This document shows positions 1 through 8,456 of a stretch of 58,109 bases of DNA, in pieces. The notes under the pieces were generated by a model, which had not been told where the DNA came from, did not search any database, and saw only the letters and a program-made list of their open reading frames with translations. Source of the stretch: Bacteroidota bacterium (lineage in GTDB: Bacteria; Bacteroidota; Bacteroidia; UKL13-3); NCBI GenBank assembly GCA_027484685.1, contig JAIXSO010000042.1:1-58109 (forward strand), in the 5' to 3' direction. Made by a program: the position numbers and the translations under genes. Position 1 is the stretch's first letter, and each line of letters starts with the position of its first letter.

Positions 1-3
1 CCC

Positions 4-63
4 GTAGCATTGTTTTTGTTTTGTTTATTGTTTGCACTACAAATTTAACAATTTCAATGCTAC
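4..63. repeat. Inverted repeat at the left edge (GTAGCATTG / CAATGCTAC)
   Basis: A perfect 9-base inverted repeat has arms at 4-12 and 55-63 with a 42-base AT-rich loop. It lies about 50 bases downstream of the stop of the Fic fragment when read on the minus strand, the same relative position that other hairpins have after the next genes of this region. It could be a terminator-like structure, a recombination site remnant, or simply a repeat arm cut by the window edge. Confidence 0.5.
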
Positions 64-111
64 TATTTAATTGATTTACAGATTTTTATAAACAAAAATA
101 TCAACATATTC

Positions 112-291
112 TTATCCCAAACTAAGGTTTATAGGTTTTTCATGTAGTTGTTGAAGTCGCTTTGTTACAACACCGCTCTCTACAAAGAGCAATACATCAG
201 GGTCTGTAATATCTTGTAAATTTCGCAATAATCCCGAATTGGGGTCTGTGTATGTGTAATCAGGATCAATGTATTTATACGAATTAGACAT
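112..291 (-). pseudogene. Truncated Fic/DOC toxin, N-terminal fragment only
   Basis: The 59-residue product resembles the N-terminus of Fic-family proteins: a YTYTDP segment, then LRNLQDITD, then an E..VVTKRLQQL helix. It stops before any Fic catalytic core, so the HPFx(D/E)GNGR motif needed for AMP transfer is absent. The start chosen is the ATG at 291, which overlaps the stop of the upstream antitoxin gene by eight bases (ATGTCTAA), a usual antitoxin-toxin arrangement. It is best read as a decayed or recombination-truncated toxin. A functional short protein cannot be excluded but has no obvious activity. Confidence 0.6.
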
Positions 292-505
292 ACGATTTTT
301 GTTTAGCAAATACCACCAATTCACTTAATGAAATTTTACCTATCACATAGTCACGTATGATTTCAATTCCTTTTGGTGTTGGTTTATATCCTTCAAACAT
401 ATTACTGCCTAAAGCATTTGCAGTGCCTTCTAAAGTTTTAAGGTCTGAAAATTTAACCTCCATTATTGTTAGGTTACTTCGGTCTATTTCAATAGTATTA
501 AACAT
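284..505 (-). CDS. VbhA-like Fic antitoxin
   Basis: This 73-residue protein carries the class I Fic inhibitory signature (S/T)xxxE(G/N), here S-N-M-F-E-G. It is followed by the short helical pattern PTPKGIEIIRDYVIGKIS, typical of VbhA-type antitoxins. In the family the glutamate blocks ATP binding in the Fic active site. A longer reading from a TTG at 526 is possible, but the ATG at 505 is preferred. It is the first gene of a two-gene unit and overlaps the truncated Fic gene. The antitoxin looks intact although its toxin partner is not. Confidence 0.65.
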   Translation of the reverse strand: MFNTIEIDRSNLTIMEVKFSDLKTLEGTANALGSNMFEGYKPTPKGIEIIRDYVIGKISLSELVVFAKQKSYV

Positions 506-624
506 ATTTTCAGTTTTAACGTTCAATTACAAATTTACAGTTTTTTCTGTTTATTCTTCAAGGTTCTTTAGCTTTATAATATTGCAGAACATCAGCCTAT
601 GAACCCGATACATATGGACTATCG

Positions 625-656
625 ACAAACTGTATTCAAACATGCGGATAAAAGCA
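625..656. repeat. 32-bp direct repeat, copy 1
   Basis: This 32-base segment, starting ACAAACTGTATTC and ending GGATAAAAGCA, recurs exactly at 1105-1136. Each copy lies between two gene units of the accessory region and is followed by an AT-rich tract ending in AAATAAAATTG. A diverged trace (GATAAAAG then AAATAAAATCG) sits near 2125-2160. Confidence 0.85.
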
Positions 657-679
657 AAAAAAAACAAATAAAATTGAGT

Positions 680-733
680 TTATGCTATTGTTCTCGTTGG
701 TGTCGCTTCGCTAAAATGCCAACAAGGGCATAA
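680..733. repeat. Imperfect hairpin with TTATGC / GCATAA arms
   Basis: The outer arms TTATGC (680-685) and GCATAA (728-733) enclose further complementary blocks: GTTGG against CCAAC, and TCGCTTCGCTAAAA with its own partial symmetry. Unpaired bulges lie between the blocks. This short bulged stem lies directly downstream of the minus-strand gene ending at 758. The architecture (outer arms, bulges, variable inner stem) resembles a folded attC site, but canonical core sites are not clear. A rho-independent terminator is less likely because no long T tract follows. Confidence 0.55.
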
Positions 734-757
734 GTTTAGTTAATTATTTTTGTTGTC

Positions 758-1054
758 TTATTCATATCGTTCTACCACGAAATATTCGTCAATTCTTTCA
801 TTTGTATTTGTTATGATTAATGCAAAATATCCAATAACAATATTTTTCTCGTCTAAAATTTGAGTTTGGAATCTATGAAAACCTGATTCTGTTTTTGAAT
901 ATTCAATATTCCGAGGATTTATTGACACATTTTTGTTTTCAATATCTAAATCCTCATCTGTATTTTCTTTAAGAATGGTTTCAAAAGAAGTATTTATTTG
1001 TTCCTTAATTCTAAACTTTTGTATTAAGTCGTTTTTTTGCATTTCGTATTTCAT
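758..1054 (-). CDS. Hypothetical protein, 98 residues
   Basis: I do not recognise this protein. It is short and acidic with no signal peptide or membrane segment. The N-terminal half is charged and helical (MQKNDLIQKFRIKEQIN). The C-terminal half looks beta-rich (IVIGYFALIITNTNERID) and ends EYFVVERYE. It starts at an ATG and stands alone between two repeat-rich spacers, like a single-gene cassette. Nothing in the sequence points to a specific function. Confidence 0.55.
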   Translation of the reverse strand: MKYEMQKNDLIQKFRIKEQINTSFETILKENTDEDLDIENKNVSINPRNIEYSKTESGFHRFQTQILDEKNIVIGYFALIITNTNERIDEYFVVERYE

Positions 1055-1104
1055 GATTTTGCCGTCAACGTCAGTTAGTGAATTTCAGTACATCGAGACT
1101 ATTC

Positions 1105-1136
1105 ACAAACTGTATTCAAACATGCGGATAAAAGCA
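1105..1136. repeat. 32-bp direct repeat, copy 2
   Basis: Exact second copy of the segment at 625-656, spaced 480 bases from it. It sits upstream, on the minus strand, of the 98-residue gene, just as copy 1 sits upstream of the Fic antitoxin unit. It may therefore carry a shared upstream region or a recombination end. Confidence 0.85.
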
Positions 1137-1148
1137 TAAAAAACAAAG

Positions 1149-1355
1149 CAAATAAAATTGTTTTTTTGAGTAGTAAAATTAATGAAAGGCATTACTCCTC
1201 ATAACGCTAGCGAGTTTTTACAATTCCGTAGAGACGTTGTACTGCAACGTCTTTTTTATGGAGCCGTAACATGTTACGTCTCTGAATTATTCCGCACAAG
1301 CTTTTTCAAATGGCTGCTCCACTTCTTTACAAGCGTTTAATTCTTAAATGTTAAA
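1149..1355. repeat. Long palindromic spacer repeat, copy A
   Basis: About 205 bases closely resemble 2149-2356. Shared landmarks in order are AAATAAAATTG, TTTTTGAGTAGTA, CATAACGCTAGCGAG, two large palindromes around AGACGTTG and GTAACATGTTAC, CCACTTCTTT, and a final CGTTTAATT. The copy lies between the HigB/HigA-like pair and the 98-residue gene. Its end (AACGCT on the minus strand after the stop) and start (AGCGTTATG) are inversely related, as in recombination-site folding. The palindromes are of the REP/MITE-like type common in Bacteroidota and cyanobacteria. Confidence 0.8.
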
Positions 1356-1374
1356 TGTTCTTTCTTTTTTGTTG

Positions 1375-1680
1375 TCAGAGTTTCAAGGTTAGTTTTAAGT
1401 GTCCACCCAAACCTATTTGAATAATTTTCATTAAGGTAGAAAGTCGAATGTCGCTTGTGTTATTTTCAATACGTGAAATATACGATTTATTCGTTCCACA
1501 CTTTTCTGCAAGTTCTTCCTGAGTCATACCAAGTTTATGTCTTGCTTCTTCAAGCAAAACACCAAGTTGGAAACTTTCAAATTCCTGTTCCCATTGCTCT
1601 CTTTTTTTCGCACCTCTTTTTCCGTATTTGTTATCAAGGATCTCGTCAAGGGTTGTGATATTATTTTCTTTCGTTTTCAT
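1375..1680 (-). CDS. HigA-like antitoxin, XRE-family HTH protein
   Basis: This 101-residue protein has a clear Cro/CI-type helix-turn-helix at about residues 42-95 ([20 protein letters not shown], then [17 protein letters not shown]). The N-terminal part is charged and may wrap the toxin. Its start overlaps the end of the upstream toxin gene by 20 bases, so the two are translationally coupled. Toxin-first order is typical of HigBA-type systems, in which the antitoxin neutralises the RNase toxin and represses the operon. The pair forms one unit between two copies of the long spacer repeat. Confidence 0.8.
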   Translation of the reverse strand: MKTKENNITTLDEILDNKYGKRGAKKREQWEQEFESFQLGVLLEEARHKLGMTQEELAEKCGTNKSYISRIENNTSDIRLSTLMKIIQIGLGGHLKLTLKL

Positions 1681-2002
1681 ATTCTGCTTTTATTTTCAAT
1701 GCCTTTTCAATTTCAATTTTTGGTGTTTTTTGAGATTTCTTTTGAAAGCCATTTCCTAAAACCACTAAATTTCCTTTATCGAAAAAAGCGAAAATTCTAA
1801 AAATGTTTCCACCAAATTCAACTCGAACTTCAAAAAGTCCATCTGTTCCTGTCAAATGGTCGAAATATTTTTTAGGAACTCGGTCAATTGTCCGTAATAG
1901 ATTTAAAGTCCATTCAATTTTTCGTTGCACTTCTTCTGTTTGGTTTTGATAGAAATCCAAAAAATAATTTTTATATGCTACAACTTGTCTTACAGCTTTC
2001 AC
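1661..2002 (-). CDS. RelE/HigB-type mRNA interferase toxin (phage Gp49-like)
   Basis: The protein is 113 residues long, the usual length for Gp49-like (DUF891) HigB toxins. Family features visible are a helical N-terminus with YKNYFLDFY, the block [20 protein letters not shown], then the core strand pattern [37 protein letters not shown] follows, leading into a basic C-terminal helix. In the family this fold cleaves ribosome-bound mRNA. The start is a GTG at 2002 with no nearby ATG alternative. It overlaps the HTH antitoxin gene downstream. Confidence 0.8.
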   Translation of the reverse strand: MKAVRQVVAYKNYFLDFYQNQTEEVQRKIEWTLNLLRTIDRVPKKYFDHLTGTDGLFEVRVEFGGNIFRIFAFFDKGNLVVLGNGFQKKSQKTPKIEIEKALKIKAEYENERK

Positions 2003-2148
2003 TTAACAAAGTTAACTATTCAGACAACAATATACAAACTTTCTTTGAGATTATTTTATTGAATAGTGACAACTTTTAGCGTAACCCCAACCAATTTCCG
2101 CGAGAAAAATATTTTAAAACAATCTGATAAAAGAAAAAGAAAAGAAAA

Positions 2149-2356
2149 CAAATAAAATCGTTTTTTGAGTAGTAGAATTAATGAAACACATTAACCCTCA
2201 TAACGCTAGCGAGTTTTTACAATTTCGTAGAGACGTTGCACTGCAACGTCTATTTTATGGAGACGTAACATGTTACGTCTCTACGCTATCCCGCGCAATA
2301 TTCTTCGCAAGCCCAATCCACTTCTTTCAATCGTTTAATTTTTATGTGTTAGTCAA
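2149..2356. repeat. Long palindromic spacer repeat, copy B
   Basis: Second copy of the unit at 1149-1355, offset by almost exactly 1 kb. It contains a 21-base palindrome at 2231-2251 (AGACGTTGCA, one central base, TGCAACGTCT) and a perfect 22-base palindrome at 2260-2281 centred on AACATGTT. The two are nested in GTAGAGACGT / ACGTCTCTAC outer arms, so the whole block can form a cruciform. It separates the 164-residue gene from the toxin-antitoxin pair. Confidence 0.85.
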
Positions 2357-2369
2357 CATTTTTATTTTT

Positions 2370-2864
2370 CTATCCATATATTTTTTCGTCAAGTGTCCCT
2401 AAATGCAGTTCTTTTAAAATTTCTGTCTTGGGGTCAACAAATGCGTAAATCTGTATTTGACGGTAAACTAGAACATATGCGTCAATATTGTAGTCGAGTG
2501 CTGAGTAGCAAATGTCGTCTACGAGTTCAACGTCTGGTTGTCCAAAAATACTTAGCAAGTCCTTCATAGATGTTTTGTTGTCTTGAAGATATTTTGTCGA
2601 CAATTTTATTTGTCTAACCACACCTTTGTCAATTTCAAATGACGCACCTACTGCATAATGAACCCAACCAGATTTTGTTTTCAATAATTCTAGTCTGCTA
2701 GAGAAATTTAAATTTTCATAACCTTTATGGTCAACAAATATGTCAACGATTTCGGTTTGGTCTAAGTCAGTAACAGATGAGTTAAGGCGGACTTGTCCAA
2801 CATAAAATGTGTTAGCCTCGAATTTTCGATTTAAAAAAATTTCTCGTTTATACTCCTGTGTCAT
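2370..2864 (-). CDS. Hypothetical protein, 164 residues
   Basis: I do not recognise this protein. It starts at an ATG and appears cytoplasmic (no signal peptide or membrane helix). It is rich in alternating hydrophobic stretches that suggest beta strands (FYVGQVRLNSSVTDLDQTE, WVHYAVGASFEID, DAYVLVYRQIQIYAFVD). Its upstream flank on the minus strand, GTTAGCAACAGG, and the palindromic repeat downstream make it look like one member of the cassette-like array. It could be an immunity-type or structural small protein, but there is no direct evidence. Confidence 0.55.
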   Translation of the reverse strand: MTQEYKREIFLNRKFEANTFYVGQVRLNSSVTDLDQTEIVDIFVDHKGYENLNFSSRLELLKTKSGWVHYAVGASFEIDKGVVRQIKLSTKYLQDNKTSMKDLLSIFGQPDVELVDDICYSALDYNIDAYVLVYRQIQIYAFVDPKTEILKELHLGTLDEKIYG

Positions 2865-3037
2865 TATCGTCTAAAACCTGTTGCTAACTTATTTACAACC
2901 CTTATTTATTAGGTAGATCCATCCAAATTGGAGAGATAACCCTTATAACTTTCAGGCTTTATTACAAATGTATTTTATTCTTTTTCTTATCCAAATCACC
3001 AAAAAGTACTTATAGTGAACACTTAAATAGCGTTTCC

Positions 3038-6000
3038 TTATTCAGTCTCTTTCACATAATCTTTTGCTACTTTTTGAGCTATTAATTTGTTCATTTCATA
3101 TTTGGCTTCATCCTCGCTGCCAAAAGCTTTAATCATGCGTTGGCCTTTGGTGCCTACTTTTCCATATTGCACTATAATATTGGCTCCATCGGTACAAATT
3201 TCCCAAAATTTATGGCTGCCATTAGCTGTGCTTATGTATCGGTCAAAGGTGTTTTGTTGCTCGCTGTGGCTATTAATTTGTTCCAACGCATTTTGCTCCA
3301 ACTCCTGAATTTCCTTTATTACCTCCACTTCTATTTCGTCAAAAAAAGATTCGTTTTTAAGTTGCGCATGAATTAGTTTAACTACGCGTTCCTTATTTTC
3401 AATCCAATCTTTGCTATAAATTTGGCAAATATTCCAGCCATTGCTTTTTAAAATTTCGGGCTTTAAAAGGTATTGTTCCAAAATATCGTTATTGGCATAA
3501 TGCTTATCGTCATCTAAAATAATTCCAAGTAAAAACGTTTCGTCAGCTTCATTTTTCTTAACCGCCAAATTGCATTTAAACTTACTTTGCCCAATGTTTT
3601 TGGTTACATAATATCCTAACTTTTCTATTTCGGCTTTTAAATTATTAACCACTCCCGAACTTAGTTCAAAATTATTTTTATTGTTAATGGCATTCAATAC
3701 ATTATTGGCTGCTTCCAAATGCCCAAGGCTTACCAGCTCTGCATATTGCAAGTATTTTCTAAAATAGTTTGCACCTTCGTTGTATTCATTTTTTATATCA
3801 AAATACTTAATAGAACTTACCACACACATGCTTTTTTTTGCCCTCGAAAAAATTACATTCAATCGTTTTTCACCACCACGTTTATTAATCGGACCAAAAT
3901 TCATGAGCATTTTTCCTTTGCCATCATAACCATAACAAGTACTCATAATAATGATATCGCGCTCATCGCCTTGCACATTTTCTAAGTTTTTTACAAAAAG
4001 GCCCACAAACTGATTGTCTTCAATGCGCTTGTATTCTTCTTCTAGCAGGTTTTCAAACTTTTTATCTTTTATACAAAGTGCTTCTATGGCTGTTTCAATT
4101 TCGTTTTGTTGTTCCATTGAAAATGCCACAATACCAATGCTATTTCCGCTTCCTTCAAAAAGTAATGCCTTTACCATTTCGGCTATGTATGCTGCCTCCA
4201 ATTGGTTAGAACGAGCCGCATAAACACCATTTTTTATATAATGATACGAAATTGGTTTTTGATGAACATGAGCCGTGTTTTCAACTGCATCCACTGTGTT
4301 TTCTACTATAATTTCATTGCCAATTTGTTGATGGTCTTTTACATCAGGAATGGTGAGTAATTGATTATCGTAAAACGATGCATTTGAAAAACCAATCAAT
4401 GCTTCATGCTTACTGCGGTAATGCCAACCTAACATGATGGATGGAAATTTGCGTGCACCTTGCGATAAAAAACTATCGGCATCTAACGAAAAATATTCGT
4501 CTTCATCATCTGTTTCGGTTTGCCATAAATCGTCTTGATTATTAGCTGAACTGCCAAAAAAGTTACTTGGTGGCATTTGCATTTCATCGCCAACTATAAT
4601 GGTTTGTTGCGCGCGGTAAATAGGCGGCAAACCTTCCTCTAAAGTTATCTGACTAGCTTCATCGAAAATGACTACATCAAAATAATTTTGGTTAATAGGC
4701 AAAGTATCAGAAACACTCAGCGGACTCATTAACCAAACTGGTTTTATTTCACGAATAATTTGTCCTGATTCAGCCGTGGCTAATTCACGAATAGATTTAA
4801 AACGGATATTTTTATTGAACTCGTTTTCTAATATTTTTCTGCCTTCGGCAATGGCTTTTTTATCGGTTTTATCTTGCTCGCTCATGCCCGCCACCGACAT
4901 TTCCGATTTTGTGATCAGTTGTTTTAAATCGTTTTTTTGCTTTGCAATAATGTATTTTCCATTGGTTTCGAGTAATTCGGCATACATTTTTTTAATCTTT
5001 TGAATGCTTGCATGCAATACATCCATATTGAATTTTTTGTGTCCATAATTTTGCGCATAATACACTTCTAACGATTTTTCGGCTAAGGTATTTTGCAATT
5101 CATTCAAGCTAATTTCCTTGGTTTTTATCAATTGTAAAACACTAGGATTGAGTAATTTTAAATCTTGAAAAACAGAAACATATAACTGAAAATAAGCTTG
5201 TTTATTAATGATGTTGTGCAACACATTTTCAACCTGACCTAACGATAATGTTTTGTAATTATCCAACACATTTTGCAACACTTGTTGCACCGATTGCATT
5301 TGTGCATACAAATCTGTCAACTCTTTGCGCTCGTTGCTATTCAATTCATTTACAAACAAATACACACCTTGCTCAGTATCTGCTTTTAACAAAGCTACGT
5401 GGCGTTTTAAAGCAAACAACTCTCCTAGCTGATAAAAACGTTCAAAGTTTTGTTTCTTTTCAGCATATAATTTTTCGGTTTGATATTGCTCAATTAAATT
5501 TTGCAGAACCAAGCTCAGCTTAGGTTTTATGGCATGGTTATTAATATTATAAGCTGCTAAAACTTGTTTTTTTACAGTACGGTAATTGCCATTTAAAAAG
5601 TTAAAGAAATTATTTTCGCTTTTGCTAATTACCTCCAAAGCGCTAACAGCATCGGTTTCTACCAATTTATTTTGCCAATGCGGATATACATTTTGCAGGT
5701 TTTCGAGCTTGGTTTTTAAATCTAATAACTCTTCAATTTCGGTTTCTAGTTGTTGTAATAACGCGCCATTTTCAAGCAATAATGCTTGTTTTCCTTTTTC
5801 GTAAAATGGAATAACAGCAGCACTTTTTCGTAAAAACTCAAATATAGAATCAAACCCTGAGAGGTTATTGGGCAAGTGCATAAAATCAAGCTTTTCTCCA
5901 ATATTTTCAAGGGTTGAAACCATTTGCTCCAACTGCATTTTAAAATCGGCTAAATTGCTAAAACCAGCAAAAAAATCAATTTTTAAAAACCTAAACGGAT

Positions 6001-8449
6001 GGTTGCTAAAGTAAATAGATTGGTTGGTATCGTTATTTATTTGATACAATTTGGCCAATTCATTTTCAAATTGTTGCCAATCAGCATAACCTGCTTTATC
6101 GTTTAAAATGTGTAAATTATCTAGTTGAACTTTATACGGATCTGAAATTAAAACATCAAAAATTTGTTGAACAGTAATACTTGAATTTGGAATATTGTTA
6201 TTCATAAATCCATGAAAATCGGCAATATTATCTATTTCATTTTCAATGTTTTTTACTAATAAATTCCTTGTATTTTCAATGGCTTGAAAATGATTTTTTG
6301 AAGCCATAAAATCGTTGAAAGTACGTTTCAGGTTTTGAATAAACTCCTTTTTATCGGCTTGCGAATCGTGAATTAAGCAGCACAAATCGTCTAAACCCTG
6401 GTTTTTCAACCTATAAAAAACAACGTCCAAAGCCGCACGTTTTTCGCACACAAAAAGTACTTTTTTTCCATTGGCCACATAGTTAGCTACCAAATTGGCA
6501 ATGGTTTGCGATTTTCCAGTTCCCGGAGGACCTTGAATAATATAGCTTTCGCCCACTTCTGAGTATTTTACAGCTTTGTTTTGAGTGGGGTCGCTGGCTA
6601 CTACATTAAAGGTTTGGGTAAATGTATTTTCAGCATTCAGTTGGTTTTTAAATTCCTTTTGCCCAAGGGCATTGAACAAACTTTTAAAAACAGTATTTTC
6701 AACTTTTTCGTCAATTACCAAATTGTAATCGCGCACCAACGACATTTTTTTATAATTAAAATTGCCAAGCACCAAATTACAAGTATCAAATTCCCACCTA
6801 AATGGATTTACATTTCCTTCATCCAAATTATAAAACTCGCGTTCTACGGTTTTATTTTCGTTGAAATGTTGTGGACTCAGTTTGATGTCGGAATTGATTA
6901 AATACTCTAACGATGAGGCGTTTAGCTTTACATAATTTTTAAACAATTCCAATCCATAAGGCTGAAAATCGGTTTGGTCATACGAGTATGGTACATTCCT
7001 TAAATCGGCTACAGCTTGGCGTTTTTTATTGCGCTTATTGTATTGAGCCAAAGTTTGTTTGGCTTGCGAATGCACCAATTTAATTTTTGGTTTATTCACA
7101 TAATCAAGCACAATGCCCGAGTTATTGGCAATTATCTGCTGATTTAATAATTCATAAATATCCTCAATTTTAGTTTCGGCAAGCTGAATGGTTTCGGGCA
7201 AACGAATATTGTATAAATCCTTGAGCATATTGCTCAAAACTGGATTTATTTCAACTTCCGAATCGTTAAACTCCAAAGTATATTGATCTTTTAAACCTTT
7301 CTTTTTAAGCAAATTAACCGATACCAAAAGCAATGGAGAAACTATTTTTTCGTTTCCACTCTCTTTGGTATTGTACCAATTTAGGTAACAAAGCACCAAT
7401 TTTAATTGACTAAAACCATATTCGTTGATGTCTTTATTGGCCTCTAACCTAATTTTATCAAGCGTTGGAATGATGTAAGGATTATCTTCAATTTGCAAAT
7501 ATTTATTGAGCGAAATGGTATTGCCATTGATGATTTTTTGCGATACTTCTTTGTTCCAATAAAAAATGCTGTTTTCATCAATATTTTGGTAGTTAAGCAC
7601 TTGCGGAACTGACGAAATGGTTAAATTCAGAAACTTTAAATTGGGTTGGTAATACAACAAGCGGTTTCTACGGCTGCTATCAAACAAGCGGTTACGCAAC
7701 CTTTCATGAATAAATTGATTGCGGTTTTGCTTTTTATTTTCGGCTAAATGCGCCAAATCGTATTCCGTTTCTGGATTGTAATCGCGGTAGTTTTTAAGCT
7801 TTTCAATTATTTCGTTTAAATCTTTCCAACGCTTGCCTCTGTCTAACTCGGTCATGCCCAAAATAATATTGGCAATGGCCGGACTGATGGTTGGGTTGAT
7901 AAAAACCATGCTATTGCGCAGCTCCACAAATTGGGTCAAATCATCTTGATTGGTAAAATCAAAATGCAAGGCAATACTCGCCATGAGCATTCCCAAAATA
8001 TAAATATCGGTAAGTGGATCATGGTGGTTTAAACGCAATTCAAAGCAGCTATAATCAGCTTCATAAACAGGTTTAACCTCTTCATTTTCTGTAGCTGAAG
8101 CCACTTTAGAATTTACAGTTTCATTGCTTATGGTTTCGCCTACATTTACCTTTTGAATATACTCTTCCGTAATTTCAAAAGCATGGCTTTTATTAGGAAA
8201 AAGTTTTAAAACTGCCTTTAAATTATTGGAAATGGCGTGCTGTTTGTCAGTAATATTTAATTTGCCCTCGGCAATAAAAATTTCATTTATTTGATGCAAA
8301 CCAGCTACTTTTCCATTGCCGTGAATTTGCGCTACGGTTTTTAACAATGGCATCATTACCGCCACTACTTCATCATTCGAAAAAGTTCCTTTTTCAAAAT
8401 TTTGAGTCAAAAATTGATAAAATGCCGAATTTTTAATTGAAATACTCAT
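3038..8449 (-). CDS. Giant helicase: kinase-like lobe, DUF4011-type SF1 helicase, possible nuclease-like region, WGR domain
   Basis: 1803 residues. The N-terminal ~230 residues follow the C-lobe pattern of a protein kinase (AQIHGNGKVAGLHQINEIFI, later DPLTDIYILGMLM), but the HRD and DFG catalytic residues are missing. The helicase part has Walker A GPPGTGKS near 641, Walker B FDEAS near 1263, VGDEMQMPPS near 1287, HYRSKHEAL near 1342, QGDERDIII near 1491 and LNVIFSRAKK near 1533. A long partly coiled insertion separates the two ATPase halves. Residues ~1600-1690 resemble the nuclease-like tails of DUF4011 helicases, though catalytic residues are uncertain. A WGR domain (WEICTDGANIIVQYGKVGTKG) fills ~1735-1800. 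It is the last gene of an operon, 7 bases after the M48 gene. A role in restricting foreign nucleic acid is inference. Confidence 0.85.
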   Translation of the reverse strand: MSISIKNSAFYQFLTQNFEKGTFSNDEVVAVMMPLLKTVAQIHGNGKVAGLHQINEIFIAEGKLNITDKQHAISNNLKAVLKLFPNKSHAFEITEEYIQKVNVGETISNETVNSKVASATENEEVKPVYEADYSCFELRLNHHDPLTDIYILGMLMASIALHFDFTNQDDLTQFVELRNSMVFINPTISPAIANIILGMTELDRGKRWKDLNEIIEKLKNYRDYNPETEYDLAHLAENKKQNRNQFIHERLRNRLFDSSRRNRLLYYQPNLKFLNLTISSVPQVLNYQNIDENSIFYWNKEVSQKIINGNTISLNKYLQIEDNPYIIPTLDKIRLEANKDINEYGFSQLKLVLCYLNWYNTKESGNEKIVSPLLLVSVNLLKKKGLKDQYTLEFNDSEVEINPVLSNMLKDLYNIRLPETIQLAETKIEDIYELLNQQIIANNSGIVLDYVNKPKIKLVHSQAKQTLAQYNKRNKKRQAVADLRNVPYSYDQTDFQPYGLELFKNYVKLNASSLEYLINSDIKLSPQHFNENKTVEREFYNLDEGNVNPFRWEFDTCNLVLGNFNYKKMSLVRDYNLVIDEKVENTVFKSLFNALGQKEFKNQLNAENTFTQTFNVVASDPTQNKAVKYSEVGESYIIQGPPGTGKSQTIANLVANYVANGKKVLFVCEKRAALDVVFYRLKNQGLDDLCCLIHDSQADKKEFIQNLKRTFNDFMASKNHFQAIENTRNLLVKNIENEIDNIADFHGFMNNNIPNSSITVQQIFDVLISDPYKVQLDNLHILNDKAGYADWQQFENELAKLYQINNDTNQSIYFSNHPFRFLKIDFFAGFSNLADFKMQLEQMVSTLENIGEKLDFMHLPNNLSGFDSIFEFLRKSAAVIPFYEKGKQALLLENGALLQQLETEIEELLDLKTKLENLQNVYPHWQNKLVETDAVSALEVISKSENNFFNFLNGNYRTVKKQVLAAYNINNHAIKPKLSLVLQNLIEQYQTEKLYAEKKQNFERFYQLGELFALKRHVALLKADTEQGVYLFVNELNSNERKELTDLYAQMQSVQQVLQNVLDNYKTLSLGQVENVLHNIINKQAYFQLYVSVFQDLKLLNPSVLQLIKTKEISLNELQNTLAEKSLEVYYAQNYGHKKFNMDVLHASIQKIKKMYAELLETNGKYIIAKQKNDLKQLITKSEMSVAGMSEQDKTDKKAIAEGRKILENEFNKNIRFKSIRELATAESGQIIREIKPVWLMSPLSVSDTLPINQNYFDVVIFDEASQITLEEGLPPIYRAQQTIIVGDEMQMPPSNFFGSSANNQDDLWQTETDDEDEYFSLDADSFLSQGARKFPSIMLGWHYRSKHEALIGFSNASFYDNQLLTIPDVKDHQQIGNEIIVENTVDAVENTAHVHQKPISYHYIKNGVYAARSNQLEAAYIAEMVKALLFEGSGNSIGIVAFSMEQQNEIETAIEALCIKDKKFENLLEEEYKRIEDNQFVGLFVKNLENVQGDERDIIIMSTCYGYDGKGKMLMNFGPINKRGGEKRLNVIFSRAKKSMCVVSSIKYFDIKNEYNEGANYFRKYLQYAELVSLGHLEAANNVLNAINNKNNFELSSGVVNNLKAEIEKLGYYVTKNIGQSKFKCNLAVKKNEADETFLLGIILDDDKHYANNDILEQYLLKPEILKSNGWNICQIYSKDWIENKERVVKLIHAQLKNESFFDEIEVEVIKEIQELEQNALEQINSHSEQQNTFDRYISTANGSHKFWEICTDGANIIVQYGKVGTKGQRMIKAFGSEDEAKYEMNKLIAQKVAKDYVKETE

Positions 8450-8456
8450 GTTAAAA

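Noticed and set aside
1-2900. Calling this a proven integron with attC sites
   Set aside because: No integrase lies in the window, core sites match the attC consensus only partly, and the spacers are long. It is reported as cassette-like only.
6581-6901. A 106-codon plus-strand frame inside the giant helicase gene
   Set aside because: It is antisense to a clearly coding helicase region and has no recognisable domain.
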